Assembly (NCBI RefSeq): GCF_009870125.1 | Contig: NC_046683.1 | Coordinates: 64,929,869-64,993,868, forward strand | Direction of reading: 5' to 3' | Source: Drosophila pseudoobscura | Lineage: Eukaryota; Arthropoda; Insecta; Diptera; Drosophilidae | DNA: 64,000 nt | Shown here: piece by piece, positions 37,797 through 47,401 of the stretch | Position numbering within the stretch: the first letter of the stretch is position 1 | Layout: each line of letters starts with the position of its first letter | Made by a program: the position numbers and the translations under genes | The notes under the pieces: model-generated | The model's input: the letters and a program-made list of their open reading frames with translations, nothing else | What the model was told of the DNA's origin: nothing | Database searches by the model: none

Positions 37797-38110
37797 CTGA
37801 CTCTCAGAAATATACCGAAAAATACTGCCCACTGAAGACCCCTCTATTTGAACAGTTCAATGACTTGAGGTAAATGGCGAAAATTAATAGGTTTTGTTAA
37901 TTCTTCTGGTAGATCCGTCCTATCCTTCTTCTGTAAAGAAAAATTCTATGCTTTTCAGCTGAGCTGCACTAAAATTATTAAACTCTTATTATTTTCGGTA
38001 GAATACTAAAATGCCCCCTTGGTCTACAATGGGTTAATCGTTCTCCGTGATGGATTGGAAACCATATTGCTCGATTTTTATATTCGATTTGATTTTACCA
38101 GCTGGCTAGC
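37797..38110. repeat. Interspersed repeat, copy A
   Basis: Shares ordered blocks with copy B: CCCACTGAAGACCCCTCTA, GAACAGTTCAATGACTTGA, TATTATTTTCGGTA, AATGGGTTAATCGTT and TATTCGATTTGAT. The pattern suggests an old non-autonomous element, perhaps of the kind known in the obscura group (ISY/SGM-like); the assignment is a guess. Flanking target duplications were not found. Confidence 0.5.
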
Positions 38111-38309
38111 ATTGCACTATCTGAACACATAATTTCATCCCATTGATAAATCAATTTTCTAAAATACATGCTAATTTCAAGTACTAATCTTTATTGGATT
38201 GTTAATAAAATGACGTTTTAACAAAGAAGGTCAACAACAATTTCCACAAAACTAATTGTTTGTGCATATGCATTTGAACTACATTTGTATGTAATTATCA
38301 AAAGTGGCA

Positions 38310-38640
38310 CCAGAAATATACCAGAATATACCTTCTCACATTCAAAAATACCGTAACTATACCGATGAAAATGCGAACTTAGCCCACTGAAACCCTTATA
38401 TTTAAACAGGGGAACAACTTGAGCTAAGCCGCGGAGAACTGTACTGTTTGTAAAGTCTTCATGTAGATTTAACCTTCCTCTTCCCCTACAAACAAAATTA
38501 CCCCGTTAGATTTATTATTTTCGTATAGTGTATTTGAATACACACTGGTCGAGAATGGGTTAATCGTTCCCTGCCTACGATCAAAAATCATATTCCCTGA
38601 TTTTTTTTATATTCGGTTGAATAAAATATTGTGGGCTAGT
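38310..38640. repeat. Interspersed repeat, copy B (same orientation as copy A)
   Basis: Contains TTAGCCCACTGAAACCC, TATTTAAACAGGGGAACAACT, TTATTATTTTCGTATA, GAATGGGTTAATCGTT and TATATTCGGTTGAAT in the same order as copy A, about 510 bases further on. The 22.1-kb copy shares mainly the left half. Confidence 0.5.
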
Positions 38641-39069
38641 TTCCGATATTAATTACAATAAAATGAAAGCAACCAAAGTTTGGATGTCCACAAAGTCGAA
38701 ATATTTCTTATATCATGCAAATATTTGTTTAAACATAGCGAAATTACAAAACAGCTGACTGCGTGTTGTTTAATTAAATATTTTCTTTATCCGAACTGAA
38801 TAATCTTATGTACAGCTTAAGCTTTATTTCCCATTTAAAATGGATGAAAGGGAACAATCCCAGCTGACTGCCAGGTAACAATGATACCATTGTTTTTCCC
38901 CCAACCCACTCTGACGACCCAATCCCTAATCGCGCTACCGTTACAACTACATCGAGAGCCACGAGCTTCATGTACTAGGCTTGAAATAAAATTTATGTTT
39001 CATTTGTTTTCTTGTTGCCCAATTCTATACTATTATATTCTATTGCCAGGTCAGCCATATAGCTGGTAA

Positions 39070-39310
39070 ATATTTCGGCCACTAACTTTCGCTCTCATTC
39101 TTATCAGTGTGATACGGAGAGGAAGTCGTGCAGAAACGAAGGCCGAGCTTTGATTCGCCTACGCTGTTCTGCTGCACCGCCCTCATCACCCTCTTTGAGC
39201 CCCCCACGCTACTGCAGCTCGCCACCCACATTTCTCGCGACACTAACTACTTCGCTCTCGTTCTTTTCAGTGATATTGGGAGAGATAAGACGCGCAGAAA
39301 CGTATGCCGG
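39070..39310. repeat. Short tandem duplication with acceptor-like units
   Basis: Two units about 165 bases apart both read CACTAACT, TCGCTCTC.TTCTT.TCAG, then TGATA..GGAGAG and CG.GCAGAAACG. Each contains a pyrimidine tract followed by CAG and could act as a splice acceptor. No gene joins them convincingly. Confidence 0.45.
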
Positions 39311-39473
39311 TTTCAAAGCAGAGGTTCGGGCCGCCCATGGTCCTGCATTCTTATCACGGCAAAGTCCCCCTCATGTGAAAAATGGAAGATTTCAATCCGA
39401 GCTATAATTAAGTGGTAATTTAGTTTTTGTTTAATTAAAAACAGCAACTCAACAAAAATAATATTCAACAACA

Positions 39474-39770
39474 ATGCAACAAAGGAAACAGCAAATAATA
39501 TTCAACGCTACAGAATTATGGGAGCAGGTGAGTCTTTCTGTTTTAATTTACTCTGTATACTGATTTTGTTGGTTTTCCGAGTTTTATTTATATATTTATA
39601 TTTTCCATACATCCAAGTATTTCCTCCTTTTCCCCTTTTTCATTTATATGGTTTTTTTTTTGTATCAGATAATATTAAAGGGGAATTCCAACCGTGTTCT
39701 ATGTACATGCGGTACATATAATGTGGGGGCGGGCTCTTCAGTTTTACTCGTAGTAGTACAACCATCCTGA
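39474..39770 (+). pseudogene. Weak two-exon gene candidate, possibly decayed
   Basis: ATG at 39474 (context CAACAATGC) opens 18 codons ending WEQ at a good donor CAG/GTGAGT (39528). A strong polypyrimidine acceptor at 39657-39668 leads to a phase-compatible exon 39669-39770 ending in TGA, for a 51-aa product with GTYNVGAGSSVLLVVV. Further downstream, other frames give protein-like stretches (RPTIVPYLDSIGRCALM near 40049, MEFCMDYCNKLLPSLDK near 40330) that do not connect cleanly. It may be a decayed gene or chance. I recognise no family. Confidence 0.25.
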
Positions 39771-40530
39771 ACGTCCAATATTTGCACCTCTGGTTAATCA
39801 CTAATGCAATTTCGGTGTCAGTATTTGCGATTTTGAAGCCTTTCTCACCCTCACGGAGGGCCATTCGAGGAGTCATGCCTTTCAAGCGCCTTTTCTGGAT
39901 GGAAGCGCTGCAGAAGGACACTTATACAGCGGCGCTGCAGATGCCTACCGCCTGGGCACAGAACAAAGCGCCGCAGGACTTCTGTGTCGGACCCAGTCGC
40001 ATGCGTCCTATGTGCGCTCTAAATGAAATTTGTATGCATGTATGACAGCGCCCGACCATTGTGCCCTACCTGGATTCTATCGGTCGGTGTGCACTCATGT
40101 TGACTCACTGCAAGATCGGGTACGTGGGGTATTTTCGCTTGGTCTAGGGATTTTAAACACTCACACACACGTTTTTGCGTAACTCCCATTGTTTATGCAA
40201 TTCGGTAGTGTGTCGTGTCTTAGGCTGGCCAAGATGTTTCCGGAGCAGCAGTTGCTGACCATCTTCCCGCGAACAAAGGCCGCACTAATACACCTTTTAC
40301 TTACAGTTTTACAGCTGTCACCAAAGGGATGGAATTCTGCATGGACTACTGCAACAAATTGCTCCCGTCTTTGGATAAATGTACATATGAAAAATCCTTG
40401 GTTTTTATGGATTCATTATATCATTAGAGGTTGCTCGGACTCTACAATTTTAGTAGATGAAAAAGGGAAATACTTGTTGGATAGGAAAACCATCAAATTG
40501 AAAGAATACGCTACAAATCTATACTAAATT

Positions 40531-40942
40531 GATATCATTGAGCGGAATAGACGTTCATTTTCATGCATTGACCGAACACAAGTCCACTCCAGTTCCGAAA
40601 TATTGTGAAAAGCTCTGGGAAGGGAAGCATAATCCATTGGGGTCAATGAACTCACAGTCCTGTTTAGACACATGCATGCACATATAGATGTCCTTGAAAT
40701 CAACTTATATTTTCTTATATACACGGTCGATTGTAACTTTCATGTCATAATCAATAACGATAAAACGGAATAATCATATGTACAACTAACAATAGAAGCG
40801 ACTAGACTATGCTTTTGAAAAGAAAAACGTCATTATTTCTATATGGATACCTCTACGGATAGACGGATTTGTATCTCAACGCTTCAATTAATATAGGAAG
40901 GAAAGCGTTCCGCTTTCAGCAGTCGTACAAGGTGGCACATCC
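40531..40942. other. AT-rich 3' flank of ALKBH7
   Basis: I see no gene, repeat or RNA in this stretch. It includes the presumed 3' UTR of ALKBH7 on minus. Confidence 0.4.
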
Positions 40943-41906
40943 TCATGGATCGTTGCGGCAAATTATAGATATCCGACGTGCTTTTGGTATGGCTGTGCCG
41001 AGGAACGTAGAGTGCTCCTTCGACAGTATCTCATGAGTGAAATTGTAGCGAGCCGTGTGGCACATTATGTAGAGAGAGCGCCGCGGGAGTAGCAGATCTG
41101 CGTAGAAGCCATTTTCCAGCAATGCCTCCGGAAAACGCCGATGGCCATATACTGCATCGGAGTCCGCGCTCTTGGCATCCGTCACTGTCCCCGTGACGGG
41201 CTGCTGGTACTTCTGGGCATCTGTGCGCACGAGACGCATTACGCTGTCGCTTAGTAAGCTGATGCCCGAGATGGTGGTGCCGCAGTACTGTGAATGAGAT
41301 GGCGTTGGTGTTGGTTGGGCCTTTGCTCGGAATGAACTAATGGCTAAATTTACCCTGGTGCTGTCCACATGCGGCTTGATGACCCCGTCAGCGGCTAGAT
41401 CCAGGACATGGATGTAGGGCATTATGGCCCCTTCGAATGCCACTTGGCGCACACGCTCTAGGACATCGCGGTTATGTGGATACCACTTCTTGCGCTCAGT
41501 CTCTCTAAACCCGTGTATGGCCTGAAAGATGGAAATACTTAAGCTGCGCGCCAGACTGGTGCTGGTGGTTAGTTTTTGGTGAACTCACGTCGTCCCAGTG
41601 ATCGAACTCATAGCGCAGTCGGTTCATGTACGGCTCAACCTCTTCGTGGAGCTGTTGCTCCTCCGACTCGGTGATGAAATCCGGGATGATGCGCATGTGT
41701 TGAACGAACTCCTGCTGCTCCGACTCCGGCCACTTGCCAAAGAATGCAGTCAAGGGGCTTCTGACCTTGCTGCAGGCAGCCGCTAAAACCAAACGAACAC
41801 GTTTCTATTGAACAAGTCTCTGTTCAAGTATTTTGTATTACGCACCTTCGGTATGACAGCGCCGGAGGATCTGCCTGATGGGTGAGCATCTATTCAGTAT
41901 TATCAT
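40943..41906 (-). CDS. Alkbh7: ALKBH7-type Fe(II)/2-oxoglutarate dioxygenase, mitochondrial
   Basis: Four exons on minus: 41906-41846, 41782-41589, 41521-41354 and 41287-40943; 768 nt, 255 aa. The N-terminus (MIILNRCSPIRQILRRC) is an Arg-rich amphipathic presequence. Family-specific blocks: RYEFDHWDDAIHGFRETE, then IHVLDLAADGVIKPHVDS with the iron-binding His-x-Asp, YCGTTISGISLLS, the distal His in FTHEIL, and RRISIICR where the Arg binds 2-oxoglutarate. Order and spacing match human ALKBH7. Known role: mitochondrial matrix protein involved in programmed necrosis and fat metabolism, with reported mitochondrial RNA demethylation in mammals. About 50 residues between the LVRTDAQ and RRFPEALLENG segments are an insertion relative to human. 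A DRE motif lies upstream at 42007-42014. Confidence 0.92.
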
Positions 41907-42006
41907 GATTTATTTAAAATTTCTTATTTGTTTTCCGAAAGTTACGTGCAAGTGAGAACAGCTGATATTGGCAGGGTTTTCATAGTCACCGTTTGTTGTT
42001 ATCAGT

Positions 42007-42014
42007 TATCGATA
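42007..42014. promoter_or_regulatory. DRE motif upstream of ALKBH7
   Basis: Perfect TATCGATA about 100 bases upstream of the ALKBH7 start codon, the same spacing as in RpL10Ab. Confidence 0.6.
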
Positions 42015-42233
42015 TAAGGACAGTTGTGTTTGAAATGTTTTGATATCGAATTTAAAAATTGCATTCCGAGAAAACTCATTGATTTAATATAATATGTTGC
42101 TATTTGTCAATACAGCTGTATAATAGACGGATCAACCTGATTCTGATCAAAACTAGTTTCCTTCTGTCTGCTGAGGCTTTCATATTTATTAGTGCTCATT
42201 CATTCGGGACAGAAGCAAGTGGCGCCCATTCTC

Positions 42234-42567
42234 CTAGGGGCGTTTGCACCTACTGCGACAGCTGCCGAGGGAGCAGTAGCGGTTTCTGTTCCCATTACAT
42301 CCCAAAAACTTCATCTTCTGGCAGTCGTTGATGCGTGCGTTATACCACCACATTTCTCTCATGGCTCTCTCCTGACACGTCGCACGATTGTTATTGCCTT
42401 CATCCCTGCCGCCTGTGCATAGCTGGATGCCTACGGAAACATATTGTCCTGTAAGGGCTTAAGCTCGAAAATCCTCTTTACATACCGGGACGCCCAGCGC
42501 AGTAGGTCTGGGCCCTGGTGTGGGCCACAAGTAGGGCCAGGCAAGCGAAAATGAAAGTGAACTTCAT
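42234..42567 (-). CDS. Secreted Kunitz-type protein, copy A
   Basis: Two exons on minus, 42567-42486 and 42430-42234; 92 aa. Signal peptide MKFTFIFACLALLVAHTRAQ is followed by a Kunitz/BPTI-like domain with eight cysteines. The six Kunitz cysteines are recognisable (C..WWYNARINDC, then GCNGNRNRYCSLGSC and RC), plus an extra pair: one in TYCAGRP and one in NRYC. The residue after the second Kunitz cysteine (P1) is Gln, unusual for a trypsin inhibitor. Small two-exon secreted Kunitz genes in flies are often seminal or accessory-gland proteins; that role is inferred. A TATATAAG box lies at 42627-42634 on minus, 60 bases upstream of the ATG, as in copies B and D. Confidence 0.85.
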
Positions 42568-43039
42568 TCTCAGCGGAATCGGATCGTGTATTCGATTGGA
42601 ACTGTTTAATCAACCGCTATGCAGGCCTTATATATGTATGACCAATTCGCAGCCGATTGCTTCTTTCAAAAACATGTTCACAACAGTCTGAATAATGCCA
42701 TACAATAGAGTAGCTTGTTCTTGATATTTACAAAACGACGTGTACATAAATAGAACGATTTATGTACTTGTAGAGTCAAAAGTAGTGCCCCGAGAGCAGA
42801 GGGATTTGAGTTTTATAGCGAGCCGGGAATTCTGGAAGTCCTTCAGTGTGTCTATTGAGACTTGCATTCGATTCCCATTGCTTTCTTTGTTGTATACCAA
42901 ACGGAGCTATGTATGCTCTTTCCTGTAAATTCATTGTGGCACTTTCAATATATGTATTTGCATTGAAAATTTCATGTGTATTTACTATCAGAATGGTTCA
43001 TAAGAAACAGGATCAGGACAGGAGAGGACAGGACAGGAT
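42568..43039. promoter_or_regulatory. Promoter of copy A and 3' flank of copy B
   Basis: TATATAAG on minus at 42627-42634 followed by AACAGTTC near the presumed start. The rest is AT-rich flank with tandem CAGGACAGGA near 43015-43038. Confidence 0.6.
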
Positions 43040-43368
43040 CTAACGGCACTTTCTGCGGCAATGGGCAAGAGAGCAGTAGCGGTTGTTGTTGCCGCCACAG
43101 CCCAGATATCTCATCGTTTGACAGTCCCTGGTGCGACTGTTGTAGTACCACATCACCGGCGTGAATCTCGGTCGACATGACCAATGACGGTTGTTGCCTT
43201 CGTCCTTGCCGCCAGTGCATACCTGGAGAACTACGCAAATAATGTCCAGTTACGTCCAGCTCGATAGTTAAATGATCTTGACTTACCGGGACGTCCAACG
43301 CAGTTGTCCTGGGCAGAGGTGTGTGCCACATAGAGGGCCAGACAAGCCAAAACCAAAATGAACTTCAT
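43040..43368 (-). CDS. Secreted Kunitz-type protein, copy B
   Basis: Exons 43368-43287 and 43230-43040; 90 aa. Signal peptide MKFILVLACLALYVAHTSAQ, then the eight-cysteine pattern with MWYYNSRTRDC, GCGGNNNRYC, AHC and KC. P1, after the second Kunitz cysteine (WSCRPRF), is Arg, compatible with inhibition of trypsin-like proteases. Intron position and phase (after GRP, phase 1) and the first-exon length of 82 bases are identical to copies A and D. TATATAAG on minus at 43428-43435. Confidence 0.88.
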
Positions 43369-43801
43369 TCTCAAAAGACTTGGGTAAAATGTTCGACTTG
43401 AACTGTTGGATAGATAGGGTTTCGGGTCTTATATAGGACTTATTCGCAGCCGAATAACTACTTTCTTTAGGTAGTTATATAGTAAAAAAAAAAAACATGG
43501 CACATGGCGTGGAGTCTATATTTATTCTACTTATTTATGGATACGATGTCCAAAATAATGCCGTTCCCGAGCTATAATTGTCGATCATCAAAGCAAACAA
43601 AACAAACCAAAACACGTGTTCGTTCATCGAAGAGAAAGGCGGTGAAACAGCTTTTCAGGATGAACACAGAACACAGTTGGGTCGTGTGAGAACAATGTCT
43701 GGTTGTTGGAAACTGAGCTTTATAAAGAGCACAGCAGATGCAGTAAGCCCTTATTCCGAATTCGGAATATCCCGACACCAGAGCTACCGCTCCCTCCGGC
43801 A

Positions 43802-44154
43802 ATGCGCACTTCCACGCTGATCCTCGTGGGCCTTGTGCTGGCGCTGTACTTGGTCCTGGTTCTGGGTGCCCCACAGAGGTGCAAGGGCAAGCCCAGTAGG
43901 TGGATGGATCTTCTCCTTATCTGCTCAGGCTTATTTCATCTCTCTCTCTTGTGTGTTTAGGTACCCCAAAATGCGATGGGGCAAAGGACTCCGGGAATAA
44001 CAGCAAGCGGAAGTGCAAGAAGCAGGCCAACAAAGGCATGTGGCACTATAATGCAGTAACCAAGACTTGCACCTCACTGGACTACAAGGGCTGTGGGGGA
44101 AACATGAATCGGTGGTGCAGCAAGCAGGCCTGTGAGACAGCATGCCGACGGTGA
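43802..44154 (+). CDS. Secreted Kunitz-type protein, copy C (opposite strand)
   Basis: Exons 43802-43895 and 43961-44154; 95 aa. Start MRTSTLILVGLVLALYLVLV with signal cleavage near GAPQ. The same eight cysteines occur (QRC, PKC, RKC, KTC, GCGGNMNRWC, QAC and AC). P1 after the second Kunitz cysteine is Lys (RKCKKQA). The intron sits at the equivalent position with the same phase, so it is a diverged member inserted in the opposite orientation between copies B and D. TATAAAG at 43721 lies about 80 bases upstream. It is much more diverged in the signal region than A, B and D are from each other. Confidence 0.85.
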
Positions 44155-44691
44155 ACCTTCCTGGGGCCAAAGTCCTAAATCAATAATTTGATTTTTAAAA
44201 TTGTACTTTATGCTATTAAATTATTCTGAGAACGGAAATTGGAAGATTGGTCCCTGAAGTGGAGTATAATGGCGGTCAAAACAGATTTTTGTATCGTTTT
44301 GGGCGATAGATAACATGAATGTCGGGAGTTCTTTGATTTCACTAATTTACAACATTTTCGTCAAGTCTCGTGAATGCGTCTAAAAGCTCATCCTAACCAG
44401 TTTTTCGGAAAGTAGTTTAACGAACGAATAGCCAAAGGAAAGCCTGTGGAATGCTCTGTGGACAGAGGCACTCGATCTCCATTACTTTATTGTGATATAT
44501 TGTGGTGTTTTGAGTTCTGATTGGAATGCGTTCTTTCGGATTGTCATTTATCTATAATGAAACCAGTGTATACAATTATATGCATGGGACACGATCGATA
44601 AGGACAATAGGTTCGCTCTGGATAGTGTAGTATTTATTTTATATCGGAATCGTTCATCAGAAAAAGAATCAGGACAGGATCAGCATCAGGA
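44155..44691. other. Spacer between Kunitz copies C and D
   Basis: Convergent 3' flanks. I see AT-rich sequence and no gene. A (CAGGAT)n-like tract, CAGGATCAGCATCAGGATCAG, covers 44675-44695 and includes the copy D stop codon. Confidence 0.4.
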
Positions 44692-45031
44692 TCAGGATCG
44701 GCGTCTGCACTTCCTGCGACAACTGGCGAGGGAACAGTAGCGGTTGTTGTTGCCGCCACAGCCCAGATATCTCATCTTTTGGCAGTCCCTGGCCCGTGCG
44801 TTATACCACCACATCTCTCGCATGAATCTTACTGCACACCTCCTACTGCGGTTGTGACCTTCATCCCTGCCGCCAGTGCATACTTGGAACACTACGGAAG
44901 TAATGTCCTGTAAGCTGGTAAGTTCGATAATTAAATGATCTTGACTTACCGGGACGTCCAATGCAGTTGTCCTGGGCGGAGGTGTAGGCCACATAAAGGG
45001 CCAGGCAAGCCAAAACCAAAATGAACTTCAT
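44692..45031 (-). CDS. Secreted Kunitz-type protein, copy D
   Basis: Exons 45031-44950 and 44891-44692; 93 aa. Signal peptide MKFILVLACLALYVAYTSAQ and cysteine pattern nearly identical to copy B (DNCIGRP, QVCTGG, YLGCGGNNNRYCS), which indicates a recent duplication. It differs where it matters for specificity: the segment after the second Kunitz cysteine is CAVRFMREM, giving Ala at P1. The C-terminus is extended by RRRS. TATATAAG on minus at 45090-45097, 59 bases upstream of the ATG. Confidence 0.88.
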
Positions 45032-47401
45032 ATTCCAAAGACTTGGGTCGAATGTTCGATTTGAACTGTTTGATAGATCGGATTTCGGGCTTATATAGGA
45101 CCGATTCTCTGGCAGCAGTCAATCAAAACAACTCCACAACAGTCTGACCCCGTATTGTGAAAGATACTTACAATGGAGATGCTTAACCTGTTCTGGATAT
45201 CAATACGAGTATGGGTACAATCGATATCGACAAATACAGCTGCTTCTTTCATGCGTATCAGGGCAGACATAATTCAATATAATATACACGTAATAGTGCA
45301 TTGAAATGCCCCCTAGCATCCGTCGAAGTTTTCCATAACCGAGACAATGAACAAGCTGATGCTTGCCTGAGTTTGCTTAAGAATTCTCTCTCGAATCTGT
45401 AGCAGGAATCAAGGCGTAGATAAAGGTTTTAGGGTATAAAGGACACATCTCAAAAGTATACAATAGTTTCTGCTTATAGACTGTATCTTTTAGTCTGTTT
45501 ACACTAGGTCTGCGTCTTGCTGGAGACGTAGGATAACCATTTCAGCACAACTATTACCACTAATAACACCAAAAAATGGCAAATTTTGACGTGTGCAAAT
45601 TATGGCTGAGGGAAAACTTAAAAACATACATAAAACCCTTAAAAAGAGACTTTGAAATAATTGTGTCATTAGATCAGACATTTTTGTGAACACCTGAAGA
45701 CATCAAGACACTGCTGGATATATTAAAGAGGAACATCGATGGTCTTCACTCCCATAAACTCAAAAAAGCAAAGGCTTTCGTCTTCCATAATTTACAGAGT
45801 TGATTTCCAAAATTCGGTAGGTTCTGCCGTCATCAAACACATAAATACTGCCAGTAGTGTAAACGCCAATTCGGCGTCTTTGCGTCTCTGCGTCTATTTC
45901 GATATCGAAAGCAAACGCGAGGCAGTGTAAAAAGTCTATTAGAGATGGAACGGCTGGCCGATAGTTAGAGCTGGGCTTACAGGGAAAACTGAAAGGTGGC
46001 CTGGGGTTAATGTGAATGAGTTTTAAAGGATCAAACTTTCTTTTTCGCTTTGAGAAATAATAAAAATTGAACAACTTATGTATACAATTATTTCGCTTGT
46101 TTATTGGCTGTCATTTGATAAATTATCCTCCTCAAGTGAGTCCATCTTGATGGATCGGTGATCAGTTCATTTGAACATGCGAACAAGAGCTAAAGTTGTA
46201 ACAAATCAGTTAGCAATTGGACACTTCGCTACGTGGTAGACATACATATACTTGTATAAAATTATCAAAAGGTTTAAGTACAACAATTCTTAAGGCTAAG
46301 CTTCAACCAGTTCTGTACAGGCCTTAGATCACTAGGTAATAATATTAATGTGTTTAGTGTTTATTTTTGTGGGTTTTTCTTTACGTTTACGTTTACGTTT
46401 ACGTTTAGCTATAAATTCTTTACAAACATTATTACAATTACAATTATGTGGTTCTATATTTATATTCGATTTGTTCTTGTTGCTTGTTGCTCTAGCTGTT
46501 TTCGTATTTATTTGTTGTAAAGTTTAAGTTTAAGTAACATTATTTTGAACGGAATGCGGGCATTTAATAAGTAAGGTATTTTGTATTTTGTATTTTGTAT
46601 TTCGTATTTGATTTGTCGTTGCACAGGTACGCAATGATATATGTATTTATGTGTTAAAGGCAGCTGTCTATCAATTTCATTCTTACTGATCCTGAGGTAG
46701 GTGAAAACTGATTACAAAAAAAAAAAATATAAAAAAAAAACAAACTGAAACTGAAACAGTTTGGACAGTCGACACACAAAAAAAAGGCCATAAAATTATC
46801 AAATAAATTACATAAACATTCATTATCCTTTAGCATATGTAACCTACATATATATGTGGTTTTTATATCCGTACAGTATCTAACGCTACGTGCCTACATA
46901 AGTATGTGTAAAGTATATTAAAAAAAAAAAAAAAAACATAAAACAGTCTTGTGGTTGCATTTGTGTTTAGTTTCTCGTTACGCAGACATTTTGCTTCATT
47001 TCCTTCGGCTCCTCGGGGTGCTCGTATGAATGCGAATGAATAAATATGAGTGTGTGTGGTGTGTGGTGTGTGAATGTGAATGTACGAGTAGTGTGAATGC
47101 GAATACGAGTGTTCGAGTGGGGATATTATATATACGTATAAATAAATTCTACTCTGCTTAATTACTGGGTACTTGCGCATGTCTTTTTCTTGGTTTCTTG
47201 GTGTGTTCTAGGAATTGGAGTTTGGCTCCGCTTAAGTGTGGCTTGGGGATGGTTGGTTTTTGGATGTTGGTTCTCGTTGCATATGGTATTGTATGATATA
47301 TGGTATGTACAAAGCGGCTCTACCTATATCTACATATATGTACAGGCCTACTAATATTTACAGGGACACACACGGGTATGTTTCCGTCCTTTCCGCTTCG
47401 C
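45032..47401. other. Spacer and probable Notum 3' UTR
   Basis: The right part (about 46.1-47.4 kb) is probably the Notum 3' UTR on minus: a TTTATT at 46099-46104 is AATAAA on that strand. The region contains a (TTTACG)n tract at 46379-46407, (TTTTGTA)n near 46569-46602, several A runs and GTGTGTGG repeats near 47050. No gene is supported in 45.1-46.1 kb. Confidence 0.45.
46379..46407. repeat. (TTTACG)n hexamer microsatellite
   Basis: About four to five perfect units, inside the presumed Notum 3' UTR. Confidence 0.85.

Larger units (their letters stand above)
37257..39473. other. CycA upstream region and repeat-rich spacer
   Basis: The first 400 bases probably hold the CycA leader and promoter. 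After about 37.7 kb the DNA is AT-rich and carries two diverged repeat copies (37797-38110, 38310-38640) and a short tandem duplication near 39070-39310. No convincing coding region. Confidence 0.45.
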
